64,000 nt of DNA. It comes from Lineus longissimus. Lineage: Eukaryota > Nemertea > Pilidiophora > Heteronemertea > Lineidae. The DNA lies in assembly GCF_910592395.1 (NCBI RefSeq), contig NC_088311.1:13020501-13084500 (forward strand). Direction: 5' to 3'. Positions 23,255 to 35,999 of this stretch are shown here, one piece after another; the first letter of the stretch is position 1, and every line of letters starts with the position of its first letter. A model generated the notes under the pieces. The model was not told the origin of the DNA and ran no database searches. It saw only the letters and a program-made list of their open reading frames with translations. The position numbers and the translations under genes are program-made.

Positions 23255-24930
23255 GGAAAGAAGCTCCAATTTCCTCACCAGTAACTGAAGCACCATTATC
23301 TGCTCAAGAGAAGAAAGCAACAACTTCTGCACCAGTAACTGAAGCTCCAACTGCTGTTCCAGAGACAGAAGCTCTAACTTCCGCACCAGTAACTGAAGTG
23401 CCAACATCTGTAACCGAGACCGAGGCTCCAACATCCACTCCAGAGACCGAAGCTCGTACCACTGCTCAAGAGAGGGAAGCGCCAACTTTCACACCAGTAA
23501 CTAAAGCACCATCATCTGCTCAAGAGGCAGAAGCTCCAACTTCTGCACAAGTAACTGAAGCACCATCATTTGCTCAAGAGACTAAAGCACCAACTTCTGC
23601 ACCAGTAACTGAAGCACCGTCATCTGTTCAAGAGACGGACGCGCCAACCGCTGTTCCAGTGATAGAAGCTCCAACTTCCACACCAGTAACTGAAGCGCAA
23701 ACATCTGTTCGAGAGACGGAAACCCCAATGTCTGCACCAGTAACTGAAACACCAAAATCTGCTCAAGAGACCGAAGCACCAACTTCTGCACCAGTAACTG
23801 AAGGGCCAACATCTGCTCGAGAGATGGAAGCATCAACTTCTGCACCAGTAACTGAAACTCCAACCACTGCTCCAGAGACAGAAGCTCCAACTTCCGCACC
23901 AGTAACTGAATTGCCATCATCTGCTCCTGAGAAGGAAGCTCCAACTTCTGCACCAGTAACTGAATCACCATCATCTGCTCAAGAGAAAGAAGCACCAACT
24001 TCTGCACCAGTATCTGAAGGGCCAACATCTGCTCGAGAGATGGAAGCATCAACTTCTGCACCAGTAACTGAAACTCCAACCACTGCTCCAGAGACAGAAG
24101 CTCCAACTTCCGCACCAGTAACTGAATTGCCATCATCTGCTCCAGAGATGGAAGCTCCAACTTCCGCACCAGTAAGTGAAGTGCCAACATCTGCACCCGA
24201 GACAGAGGCTCCAACATCCATTCCAGAGACCGAAGCTCCAATCTCTGCTCCAGAGACTGCTCCAAATTCAGCACCAGTAACTGAATCACCAACATCTGTT
24301 CAAGAGACGGAAGCACCAACTTCTGCACCAGAAAAGGAAGCACCAATATCTCCTCAAAAGATGGAAGCATCAACTTCTGCACCAGTAACTGAATCTCCAA
24401 CCGTTGCTCCAGAGGCAGAAGCTCCAACTTCCACACCAGTAACTAAATTGCCATCACTTGCTCCAGAGACGGAAGCTCCAACTTCCGCTCCAGTAACTGA
24501 AGCACCATCATCTGCTCACGAGATGGAAACACCAACTTCTGCACCAGTAACTGAAGCTCCAACTGCTGCTGCAGAGTCGGGAGCTCCAACTTCCGCACCA
24601 GTAACTGAAGCGCTAACATTTTCACCTGAGACAGAGGCTGCTCCAGAGACTGCTCCAACTCCTGCACCAATAACTGAAGTGCCAACATCTTCAACCAAGA
24701 CAGAGTCTCCAAAATCCATCCCAGAGACTGAGGCTCCAATCTCTGCTCTAGAGACTGCTAAAACTTCTGCACCAGTGACTGAAGTGCCAACATCTGTTCG
24801 AGAGACGGAAGCACCAACTTTTGCACCAGTAACTGAAGCGCCAACATCTTCACCCGAGACAGCGGCTCCAACGTCTGCCAGAGAGACCAAAGCTCCAACT
24901 TCCACATCAGTAACTGAAAGGAGACCTGCC
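23255..24930 (+). repeat. 27-bp coding repeat array (9-residue Thr/Pro/Glu units)
   Basis: About 60 units of nine codons alternate between an 'EAPTSAPVT' type and an 'EAPSSAQET' type, so the higher-order period is 54 bp. The low-complexity Pro/Thr/Ser/Glu composition suggests an extended, possibly O-glycosylated or disordered segment, but no signal peptide or membrane helix is seen and the same protein carries nuclear-type zinc fingers. The array stays open throughout in the coding frame. The long reverse-strand frame (23582-24436) is a by-product of the codon pattern. Confidence 0.88.
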
Positions 24931-26077
24931 GAGTCCTGGCAAGCTGAATTTGTCACTGATACATCATTGTTCGATATTGACCCTGAAGTAGGACTCTTAG
25001 ATATTGCAAACCTTGATTTTGAGAAACTCATCAATGAAGTTTTAGTCAATATTGATGAGTATAGTTGCGATTATGACAGTGAAATGGATCCATCCTATTT
25101 ACCCAACAGTTCACTAGAATCAGAATCAGAGTCGGAGGATGAGAAAGTATCCAAAGTGTAAGGACATCACAGGCCCGTTCTCTTTGGTTAAGAGATGGGG
25201 AATGAAGTCACAAGAGAATCGCGCCCGCGATGCCTCACACAATGTCGATACCTGGACCCGTCGAAGGGTGGGAGGGGGGGAGAGTTCCTGCCTTACTCAT
25301 TTTTAGCCAAGAATCCCTTCCTGATCTCCGAAGTGTTTCCGGCCGTCTCGTCATCTCCCACGGTTCCAAAAAATAGACTGAGGGAATAAAGCGATCACGT
25401 GACCGAGTGACGTCTTAGCACCTTGGATAAGAAAGTATCCAAAGTGTAAGGACATCACAGGCCCGTTCTCTTTGGTTAAGAGATGGGGAATGAAGTCACC
25501 CCAGAATCGCCGACCATATAATGCCATTCTGAAATAGGACTGAGAGACTCCGCAACTGTCGGAACCATAGGCCAGTTTGCATGGTACCGCATCGGCCGGA
25601 CTCCTGGGGCTGGGGGATGTTTGTACATTCCCATTCCTAAACACCAACCCAACTCTACAAACATTGCCCAGCGCGAATGTTCCCGACCGAACGGCGGGCC
25701 GTAGAGAGCTTGAGATTGCACCTTCCAACTGTATGCTGCGAAGAATTAGCTACCCCAGGGGTAACGTATTGGCCTATGCAGACAATCTCAAACTTCCCAC
25801 AAGGACACCGAGGCCCAACAAGAAATAAACACAAAGATAGAATCTTGCCCGGAAAAAGATTTAATACTCCACAGACTACTCGTGTGTACACCAAATATGT
25901 GCTTACATGTACATCGAAGTTAACGAACTGCATATCAAAGCTGAAGTGACAAAACTACCAGACATTGAGAAACCGAAAACATCGGATGGTGGGCCCCTAC
26001 CACATTGTACCTATTATCCATAGTTTGCTGCCCTTAGTAAATCTTTACACACAACACCGCTACTACCCAAAGCGGAA

Positions 26078-27282
26078 TCAAACACCAATTTTATCCAGTT
26101 CAGACTCATCGAAATATCCTGATTCTATACTCGACCATACTGGGTCCGTCGAAGGGGTAGAAAGGACAGATGAAGCGACTGCCGCTTGTCCGAGCTTTCG
26201 TTCTCGGGAGTAATGCTCCGCGCTAGCCGCCGTCCTCCACCCCACATGGTTCATCATCCGCTGTGGTTCTACTGATGATGACCCTGGGGTTGTGGCCAAG
26301 AGAGATCTTAAAGAGATAGCGCATGCTCCCCTTAAACCGTGAGGGGTTTCCCCTTCGAACAAACCCAGTATGATCAGGTATTTCTTAAGCCTACAATAAA
26401 TTGACTGGTACTCCAGAGGACGGTCTAACACTGAGCATTGTTTCACCGGCCTGAATAGAAACCCAGTACTAAGATCTATTCCCAACTGGCTCGCGACCTC
26501 TAAGTACTGTTCTAAACCCCGAACTGGGCACACTGAATCATCTGGGCTCCTAAAGACGGAAAATATATTTGGTTTGTCAACCCGGCTGGTTTTTCCCCAT
26601 GTGCGTCTAATAACATAACCACTCCGATTCGGCAGCTGCCTCAGCTCCTGAGCCAGCATTAGACCCACGTCGTGTGCCCGGTCCCCGCCAAAAAACATAA
26701 ACTTTAAAACTGCTTGATCTCCGGCCAAGATAAATTTCTGAACCGAGCACTTCACCCCAAGAATGTGCCTATCAATGTACATTGCAATAGTCATTAGTTT
26801 AGATACGAACAACGGCTTCGCTTGAATTTGAAGCACATGGGCTATGCTCTGTTCTACCTGGATCTGTTTGGCATATATCTTTACCTTTGTGGAATCGACA
26901 GGATTCCCCCAGAACTCATGCCAAGGCGTGCCACGTCCCATTTTAACAAAAATAGCCTTCAATTGAGACACTTTGTTGAGCACAGTACCGTAAGCCAATC
27001 GCCGCAGGCAGAGGCAGGAAGGTTTCCTGTCTCCGATGGCCGGACAGAACCTGTTATGGACGGTTGTTTTACCAGACTTATCTTTGAATGCCAAGAACAT
27101 GCAAATATCCTCCGGCAAACAATCTTCCAAAGTCTTACCAAGTTGAGTCAGGAAATCCTCCAGCTCTCTTTCTAGCACAGACTTTTTTCTCTGGTAGCTC
27201 GATGCCCGACCAGCGTCCATAAGTTCCTGCACTCTGCCCTGCAGCGCGAAGAAATCTGGCTTCAGGTGGCACGCCCTGCTGC
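26078..27282 (-). CDS. Tyrosine recombinase of the Ngaro-type element
   Basis: The frame is intact from an acceptor-like CAG at about 27283 to the stop at 26078. Catalytic signature: first Arg in 'FFGGDRAHDVGLML' (about residue 185 from the Met at 27232), 'HGLRGACAI' giving HxxR, 'MNHVGW' giving the second His, and nucleophile Tyr in 'AEHYSRERK'. It would join the circular cDNA of the element to the GATRAGAAAG target core. It follows the RT-RNase H frame in element order. The acceptor-like sequence suggests expression from a spliced transcript, as known for other DIRS-order elements. This is the only element ORF without a visible lesion. Confidence 0.88.
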
Positions 27283-27318
27283 TCTGAAAAGGTCAGGAAA
27301 CAGTTACATTACAGAACA

Positions 27319-29423
27319 TCAATGTAGACGAAAACGAGCTGCATACAAAGGCACCTTCAACGCCGTCGGAATATAACCAGTTTTCGATGGGACTTTCAAG
27401 ACATTCCCTGCCCCCCTGTTGCCCAATAGCATTATCCTAGCCTTACCCACCAGCTGAGGCCACCAGTGAGGAATTGACGAAGGTTTGTGAACCACCAGTG
27501 TCACTCTCAAAGGGCGCCTACATTCCCGCAGTAGAAACGCCAACACTGCAGGAATCATTACGAAAGGCGGGAAGCAGTAGTAGTTCTCATCCGGAGATAG
27601 TGACTGTGCAAACATGTTGAACCCCGAGGAACCAGGCAGAGGCCACGGGGAGTAATGGGGCAGGGGCTTCTCGCTTGAACTCAACATGGCATTAGAATCC
27701 AAAGCCATTAAGTCAAATGAGTGGGGCCCAAACATGTTCTGCAAACTTAGCCAAGCCGGGGCGGCCAGGCGCGAGTCTGACGGTGACAATACCCTAGACG
27801 GCGCGTCTGCTTTATTCTGGCTAAACGGAATGTAGACCAGCCTCAGATCGTAGTTTAACTTCGAAGTTAACATAAACAATTCCTTGATGAACCTTATCAA
27901 TTGGGGGTCCTTGGGGAACGATTTTTCCCAGGCTAACACAACTGCTAAATTATCTACCTGAATGTCCACCCGTTTGTTCTTAACCAGCTGGGGTACAGAC
28001 TGAATGGTCTTCATCACTGCCTCGGCTTCCTTCAAATGGATCGGCCTACTATCATTCGCCCCCCAGAAATCATGAGCTACCCCCTCCGTACCAATGCAAG
28101 CTCCCCAGGCATAGCCACTAGCCTCAGAGGAAAGCACAAGTTGCGTGTGTCTTTCCAGCCTCCAAGGGACCCACTCAATATGCTCATCCAGGAAACGCCA
28201 GAACTCAATCTCTTCTCTGAGGTGTCCTGAGATTTGTACTAACCTATTGTTTCTCTGAGCCCTACCTATCTCGCCCGCCATGAATCTGATGAAGATTTTC
28301 GCTGAGGGAACTGCTAATGAAAACGACACGCATTTACCCATGAACTTCTGTAGTAATTTCAAATGTACCCGTTGAAAACCGAGAATTAATTCTCTCAGCT
28401 CCTTGAAACGCTGCACTTTGTCTGCAGGAATCTCAAAATGCCTCAAGATCGTGTCCATTATGAAGCCTAAATGTTTTAAAGAAGTCACGGGATCCCAGAG
28501 AGATTTTAGCCGTTCAATGGTAAAACCGAGAGCGGTCAATGTAGCCGCATTGAAAAAGATTGACAGGCTCGTTTTTTCCCTCCGATTGGCTCCCTCCCTC
28601 GCCATTGGGCCCAGAAACCGATCATCCAAGTACTGCGTTGTAATCAACCCACGGGATCTCAAGAAACTTGTTATCTGCATACCCGTTTTCTGATACACAA
28701 ATAGGCTCTCTGCCCGGCCAAAGGGGAGAACACAATATTGGAAGTACCAACCGCCAAACTCTAGGCCAAAATAAGTTTTGGAATCACCCGTTAGACAAAT
28801 ACCCATGTAAGCAGACTTTTCGTCTGAGGACGCAACCGAATCGCCAGGGTCTAGCAACCCTGGAATGATTGCCAAACCTTCTAGGGAAAAAAGGTGAGTG
28901 CTTCATGAAAAGATTAAGCAAACGTTCATCATGACAGTCTACTTTTCCGAGTACCCTCAACCATTACCAAGGGCATAACCAAGTGTGGAGGTTCTACCTC
29001 CCCTACTCGGCCCACAATTTCGAGGGAACCATTTCTGACACCCTCCTCTAAATGTCTGGCGATTTCGTCGCGATGTTCCTCACAATTTTTAAAATTCCTC
29101 AACTCAACCCGAGGCGGTAAATCCGAATCAAAATGTCTACCGGCAAAGTTACCCTTGAACGGTTGAAAAAAAATATGCCAGTTCTCAGACTCGCTGTGAA
29201 TTTGGCCCGCTACAAAATTCCAGTCGTCCCTAACCGGTAGATGAGATAACATGTCTTCCCAGTGCTGCCCATCTGATTGCCAAATTTTCTTCAAAGAATA
29301 CACGGGCGTGGTGCAGAGGGGGTTGCCCTTCCGATCTATGAACTGTGGGACCCGTCTCCCCCCAAGTGCCTTAAATGGGTCAAACGCCGTAAACTTCTCC
29401 CAGTCCAGCAGACCAGCCTGCAA
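27319..29423 (-). pseudogene. Reverse transcriptase-RNase H of the Ngaro-type element, frameshifted
   Basis: Two frames cover one protein: 28929-29423 (N-terminal, starts after an acceptor-like TTGCAG) and 27319-28875. The RT shows 'SSDEKSAYMGICL', 'FGGWYFQYCVLPFG' and the catalytic 'TQYLDDRFLG'. The RNase H has 'SEASGYAWGACI' (Glu where Asp is usual), 'LKEAEAVMKTI' and 'IQVDNLAVVLAW'. Between 28876 and 28935 the conserved 'HDERLLNLFMKHSPFF' segment lies in a third frame, so at least two indels about 50 bp apart break the ORF. A cryptic short intron is less likely because that segment is itself conserved in DIRS-type RTs. Confidence 0.8.
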
Positions 29424-29739
29424 GACAAGCCAAAAGAGGAATCAGTTTGCACTTTACCAAATACGGCTATGGCTACCAATCGAAACCCAAAAAGGCACTA
29501 CACAAGGGTTCCCCAATAACCAGTTTTAACAAGAATGGAAAGGCAGACCCCCTCCGCCCCACGCCCGCGTGAACTAATAGTCCACTGGGGTAACTAAGGT
29601 ACCCTGGAAGTGAGAGCTGAGAGGCCCTGCGAACGAGGACAACTTAAAGGACTCTCTAATGAACATCAACCTCGGCATGATCAAGAGAAAACAAAAGAGT
29701 CGTAAGAGCACTCAAAACTGCTAGTAAGCCTATGGATTA

Positions 29740-31930
29740 AACATCTGGTTTCTTCTCTGATCTCAATGGACAGTTTGCCGCCCAATGATCAGTGGCCTGG
29801 CACACAAAACATGGCCTTGCACTAGACGGGGCGCGTCTGGTCCCACAACCCCTACCCCTATAAGGGAAACGTTGACCTGACCCACTACTGCCCGAGGCTA
29901 ACTGCGCAAACAGACGGGAGAACAGCTGCGACTGGAGAAACTGCTCGGGCTTATCACGATCCCCCCGTCCTTCTCTGCTGCGTCCTTGGTCTTAGTTTTC
30001 TTTAAAACCTTTTTCCAAGCGTCAACAGCTGTTTGGGCCTTCTTCGCAGTCTCTGAGCCCACAAGCTTAATAACAAGCGCTTGGAGAGGCCCACTGACGT
30101 CGTTCTCCCGGCATGCTTTTACCGCCATTTTATATAAATCCTTGTCCTTATGCTCACATGCAGACGCGGCATCGTGCAACGCCTCCATAGCCGCTATCAG
30201 AACCGCGTTTGTAGATGCGGACCTCCCCGCCAGCATTCTCACCTGAGTGAGAGCCAAGTCTACGTTCCCTCCTTCTTTCGCCTGCTTCATCTTCTTCATC
30301 TCCCGCTCGAGTGTATGCAGCCTGTCAGAGTCCTTTGCCACGGATTCATCCATAACCTGAACAGAATACGTGGAGGCCTACATTATCATTGTATCAAGAC
30401 AGCAAACGCCTTACCAGCTTTTCTGCTTAGGTAAGCATATAAACGCATGTGCTATAAACGAAACTGCGTGCTCAATCGGGGTGCACTCCGACCGTGTTCC
30501 GACCCCAAATACACTCATGCGCTGATAATTTGCTACCAAACCGATAACCATTGCAGCCAACCCGAAATTCAGAATTGCGTTCCTTTCGCAAAAGTTCTTA
30601 ATTTGTCCGTACTCTCATCGGTCTGCTATTGCTTATGCAAGAATTTGCTCAAGTAGCTGTTTCCGATGTTCAAAAACATTCAAGCAGAAAAAAAAAGAAA
30701 AAACGGCGGGTTATAAAACGTGGGTGGTAAAAATTTGCACTATTCCCTGCTTGAACCCACAGAACTAGGATGCCCTTCGCTCAATGCCCTGCCCACCTAC
30801 ACACGCATGCCTATACCCCTGATACATGTAATACCGCCAGAACTTACCCTCTTAACACCTCCCGAAGACGCCTCTGTGAACGATTTCCCGGCAGCCTTGG
30901 TACCCGAAGAGGCTCCCGCAGTGGTCTTCCCCTTACCAACTTCGTGAGTCGTATCCCCCGAGGATGCAACCGACGTCCCAGGCACCGGGTCCCCATCCGG
31001 CTTGTTGAGCCGCTGGCCCGATGGCGAACCTTTGTCGTTCGCCTGAAGCACCGCACAGTGCACCAGCCGCCTTCTATTGTCGAGATTGTCGTCGAACTTC
31101 GCTACATCTAGTAGTACCTGGCGAGAAGAAATAAGTACAACTTACAACCCGGCTTTGTGCCCGAAAGCGTTATAAAACACCAGCGTACCACCTGGCATGA
31201 GCCGTTGCCCGTCGACAAGACCCCATGATTACTGTTTCATGTGAACGAGGGAATGGTATTACTAGTACCGCAAACCTTACGGGTGTAACTCCCAAGACCT
31301 TGGGCAGAGCGTCACTTGACTACGTATAATCTTGGGATTCTACCCAAGACGTTCAACATTCTTATTCCGAGCCCGGTCACATTCTGCTCACCCTGAAGGA
31401 TTCGGAGGGGGGGGGGGTCTACACAAGCACCCATCCAATCAGGAACTTGCGCTAACGCTGGCGTGACATTGGTGGCTGTTCCCCATATTCCAGTGTTTGC
31501 CAAACCATAGACAGCTGGAGAAGCCACTACCGTCAAAAGGGGAAACCTGTCAATTTATCCTTGTCTGTTCCCAAACAAAGAAGGGAAACACTCAACAACT
31601 GGGCACACTCAAAAACATTACACCGGCTAGCACGGCCCTGATGACCTCCGCGGCATAACTATTCCCTTGCTTGAAGCGAGACCAACTTAAATGTACATAA
31701 AACCGAACAAATAATGGGCTCACCTGTATGTCGTGACCCATTATGGCCAATGCCTCTATTCCCAGGTCCTCACTGGAATATGAAGAAAGGGCATACTTCT
31801 TCCTTGGGCTTGCAAAGTCTGCCACATCGAGGTCGCCCAAATCCTTCAGCCTGATTATGACTGGCAGTATATCGAGACCCACCAGGGAATGGCCGTCTTT
31901 GAGCCACACCTTCGCCATGCTGATTGAAGA
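29740..31930 (-). pseudogene. Gag-like region of the Ngaro-type element, probably spliced
   Basis: Three blocks with splice-like borders on the minus strand: 31930 to about 31733 ('MAKVWLKDGHSLVGLDILPVI', donor GTGAGC); about 31118 to 30848 ('VLLDVAKFDDNLDNRRRLVHCA' and a Ser/Gly/Thr-rich stretch, donor GTAAGT); and about 30357 to 29740 (coiled-coil-like 'RLHTLEREMKKMKQ', then a CCHC zinc knuckle 'CFVCQATDHWAANC'). The knuckle fits a Gag nucleocapsid role. A G6 tract (29961-29966) puts the knuckle out of frame with the preceding part. Confidence 0.6.
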
Positions 31931-34401
31931 ATGAACCAATCTTTCCAGGCCTAGCCCTTTAAATTGGGCTTATTACCCAACCGTGCCCTCAACGTAGCAA
32001 TCCAATTACGCCGACTCCTGAACATCGAGAAATCACCGCGAACACAGCTTATTACAGCATACCTGCGCAACAACTTTAAAGCGTTACCCACCCTGGTCAG
32101 TTTCGTAGCAAAACCAACAAACAAATTTTTTGCCCCACCTGAGCCTACCGTGGGGTACCAAACCACCCCTGCATGGGTCTCGACACTCAAACCCGATATC
32201 AAATCCTAGGGTCACCAAGACGTGGGCCCGGGTGACCCCTAGACAGCGCAACGAGGTCCCCTGACAAATACCCGGATAGACTGTCTCTGATAGACTGCTG
32301 AACACCTGTAGGCCGCCCCCGCACGGCCGGACAAGACCCGCACAGCTCTTAGACCCCCGGTCTGAAAATTCCCTCCTCCGGATAGGCTACACTCTCCGCT
32401 ATCCCCCGGACAGCACTGAGACCCCCGGTCTCGACATCTATCCCCCGGATAGCTTGTATTCCCGGCTGTCCCCCGGACAGCTCTGAGACCCCCGGTCTCG
32501 ATCTCTATCCCATTGGATAGAAGCTCTATCCCACCCGATAGAAGCTCAGAGTCCCCAAAGACTCCGCGAGATTGAGCCACGTCCCACAAGATGAACAGAG
32601 CACAAGCCAGCCAAACATAGCTGGCCCGTATTAAGTCACCCTTGAACACAAACAGTCTGTTCTCCCAGAGCAATGGGACGGAACGTCCACTCAGTGCGGC
32701 TTCCAAAAAATAGACTAAGGGAATAAAGCGATCACGTGACCGAGTGACGTCTTAGCACCTTGGATAAGAAAGACAAGCTAGGAGGCCTAAAACGAATCAA
32801 GAAAAGACTTTCAAAGCCGGAGTCTGATGCTGACAGTGATGTATTAGAAATAGGAGGAAGAAAAAAACGGAAAACTGATAGTAAAGTTGATGAAAGTCAA
32901 GAGTCTGCTGAACAGCTGAAAAGAAAAGGGAACGCACAGACTGCAAAAGGTTCTCCTGTATTTAAGAAGGCAAAAATAATTGAACCATCTTCCATTGACA
33001 ATCTGGCGCCAGCCTCTGCTGTCCAGATCGATGAAGAGGTGACTTGTCAAAAATCTAAAAGTGACTGTGATTGGGAAGATGATATGAATAGTTCAGAACC
33101 AAGAACACCCTGCGACCCAACAAGTCATGAAATACCACCAGAGGAGACGATAGTGAGAGACAAACATTTCAATGGCATTTATGTTAGAAAGGTGTGTAAA
33201 TCGTTTGATAGACAAACCACTAGCAAACTGAAAAGTGTTCAGAAAAAGAATGAGCGTGTGTTCAATAACTATCATTGTTGTGTATTCTGCCATAAAATGA
33301 GAAGTAATATACAGACCCATCTGCGGACTCACATAAAGGAGGAAGAAGTAAAGAAAATCCTGTCCTTAGAAAATATTGTCAAAGAAGAAAAGAACCAAGA
33401 CGTCGTAAAAGCAAAGCAGGCCGAATGTATCTGGTTAAATGCGCTTTTGAGAAATAGAGGGGATCATGCTCACAATCAACATGTCCAGGATGTAAAGAAG
33501 GGTGAATTGCTTATATCTCGGCGGCCAACTGATATCAATATGATGGATTTTGGACCCTGTCCATATTGCAAAGAATGGATTATGGTGAAAAGGTCAATAG
33601 CAAAACACCAGTTAACCTGCCCAGCGAAACCAGAGGAAAAGCTTTCACCCAAACAGGCCCTTGTACAGTCCCATATACTTATAGGAAACATTCACGAACA
33701 GGCGTCTGTAGCCCTTACCAAAGAAGTCCTTCCAATTATGCAAGATGATGATGTTACTGCAGTTGCACAGAGTGAAACACTGATAATTATTTTGGGGAAT
33801 AATTGGATGAAACGAAATGTTGGGAACACACTTAAAAGAAAGTATTATACTTCTACCAGGATGAGAGGGGCTGCAAGGCTCCTCATGAATTTGAGGGGGA
33901 TGAACCCGTCATATCAGAAAATGTCAATGAGTGAATTTATCAAACCTAAGTATTTTAATAACGTTGCTGAGGCAGCTCTCATGTGTGCCATGATGACAAG
34001 CGATGACGAAGAAGATCTTCTGCACCCATCGATGGCCATCCAAGTCGGTTACGACATTGGTCGATTGGTCAATATCAAGCATGGCATCGCCATTCGCAAA
34101 GCATAAAAGAAATGATGTCTGACACAAAGCACTTTATGCAGCTAATAAAGATGGAGTGGTCAACCTTGGTAACAAGAATAGCCTATCGGAAGCTACTTGA
34201 CATGCGTATGCAAAAGACTGTACAACTTCCCATGCCAGAGGATCTCCGACGTCTCAGTGACTACTTGAAGTTAGAGAGCAGTAAATTGGAACTGAACAAG
34301 AGTGAGCCATCATATGAAGTCCATCGCAGAGCCCAGCAGTTGGTCCTTGTCAGACTTCTTGTCTACAACAAAAGACGATCTGGGGAGCTAGAAGCCATGA
34401 C

Positions 34402-35990
34402 GTAAGTTGTTTTTTGTACTACATAGAACACGGAGCACAGTGTGGCTCTCAAGGCATAGGACAGGAAGAAAGAATACTGAATGACACTTACAAAATAAAT
34501 TGGGAAACGCCCAGCAAAGTAGATTAGGAATATCACAATTTAATCAAAATAGAATATTGATGATAGAATGAAAGAACTCCGCCCAGTTTTCAAAGAGATT
34601 TTCGAGTTTAAATAGAAGTAAGCCATCAAATCACAGTCAGAAGACTGCAAACAAAAAGCATCTTGAGCTGTGTATTCACCAAGGCAATATGGCAGACACA
34701 TCATAATGGTCCACCCCGCCAATGGCAAAAGGACGTAACTATTATTATCAAGTCAATCACTTACTTCCTTTTGCCATGGGAGGGCGGTCAGGTGTTGTGT
34801 CGTAGCGGGAAATGATAAGCTCTATTGCAGTTGCCACTCAAGCCATGCTTCGCAGTGCAAGGACATTTAGCCATAGATGTATGTGGGGACGCACAGATGC
34901 ATGGTATTCGACTTTGTTTCACAAGGTGACACAAATTAATTTTTGCAGCCTTTTTGGGGGAAGCTTTTGGATCAGGATAGTAGCTTACACATTTAAAAGA
35001 AAGTGTCAGCTTGGTTTCAACTCATTTTATACTTTGTGCATGCACAGAAGTGCCACTTGTTAGATCTGTCCAATATCATTAAACGGATGTAAAGAACATC
35101 AGTAGTGTGGTGATGTAGACCGCCAAGCCGTCCTACTGCTACCACTGTAGGACAGCAGTTGCCCTCGGTAAAACCAGAAGTGTGGCGGGGATTTCTTGCC
35201 TGCTTCACACTCAACATTTACGAGATGAGGGATCAATTACATGGTAATTCAATTTACCTGAAACCTATGGCAATTAAAACCATCGGTTGGTCAATAACTG
35301 CTCTGATCTCTTCAAAATTGCTCTGCTCTGGTCTCTTGGACTTGACATCCGAGCTCATCCGCACATGTGGAAAACTACACACTGGCCAATTACGCTTTGC
35401 ATGAAGCCCCGCCAGTTATAGGGCTAGGTGTTCTGGTAATTGGCTGTCCAATATCTGCTGCCTTGACTTGGTAGCTTGTCATGTTTTCAGCCTCAAGAAT
35501 GTTGTTGAAGTGCCATAGTCACAGTTAGGACGTTTTACTCGAAACGAAGTCACAAAGACTTGAGAATTTCTTTGGAACTGGGCCCTGAATAATAACCACA
35601 AAAACTATAGATCTGTGCTCTTGATTGGAACGGAAGTTTACATAAATACTACAGTTTTGCCTGATTAGTCAGTGCTTTCGTGACGGCATCTAGATATGAA
35701 TCATTTTCTCAAAACAGCTAAGACCAACCAAGGGAAAATGGACTTTACCTTCTGGTGCTCCAACTTCTCTGTTTTCTTATGGCATGTGGCATGATGTCTT
35801 CCCTTTGTACTAACTACTTATGGGCCTATCATTACCAGTCAATTTTAAATGAGGCCCATCCTCAACCAAACTTAACCAAAAATATTTACGAACTTGCCTT
35901 GCTTAATTCCCAAAGTGCTGATTTCTTTTTTAAGTCATTTCAAAGTTATCAGGGGAGAAAATTATCAAATCCTTATTTTCACCTGAAGAA
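34402..35990. other. Intron sequence without recognised features
   Basis: This is intronic to the YR-like gene. A small hairpin ('gtcctactgctaccactgtaggac', 35129-35152) is the only structure noted. Open stretches here show no family motif. Confidence 0.4.
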
Positions 35991-35999
35991 AGCAAGTAA

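Larger units (their letters stand above)
25148..32772 (-). mobile_element. Ngaro-type YR retrotransposon with split direct repeats
   Basis: On the minus strand the order is A1 (32701-32772), ORFs, B1 (25436-25499), A2 (25364-25435), B2 (25148-25211). The A repeats are 72 bp and differ at about one base; the B repeats are 64 bp and match exactly. An A1-ORFs-B1-A2-B2 layout is diagnostic of Ngaro/PAT-like members of the DIRS order, which integrate through a tyrosine recombinase without target duplication. The host exon reads GATGAGAAAG at the left edge, the element reads GATAAGAAAG at the right edge and at the internal A2/B1 joint. The crossover therefore occurred in this 10-bp core. I see no methyltransferase domain, which favours Ngaro over DIRS/PAT. 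Confidence 0.9.

Noticed and set aside
23582-24436. Long reverse-strand open frame rich in Leu/Glu
   Set aside because: It is the antisense of the 27-bp coding repeat. The codon periodicity alone keeps it open, and it stops where the repeat becomes irregular.
28876-28935. Short intron in the Ngaro-type RT
   Set aside because: The segment itself reads as conserved RT (HDERLLNLFMKHSP) in another frame, so indels explain it better.
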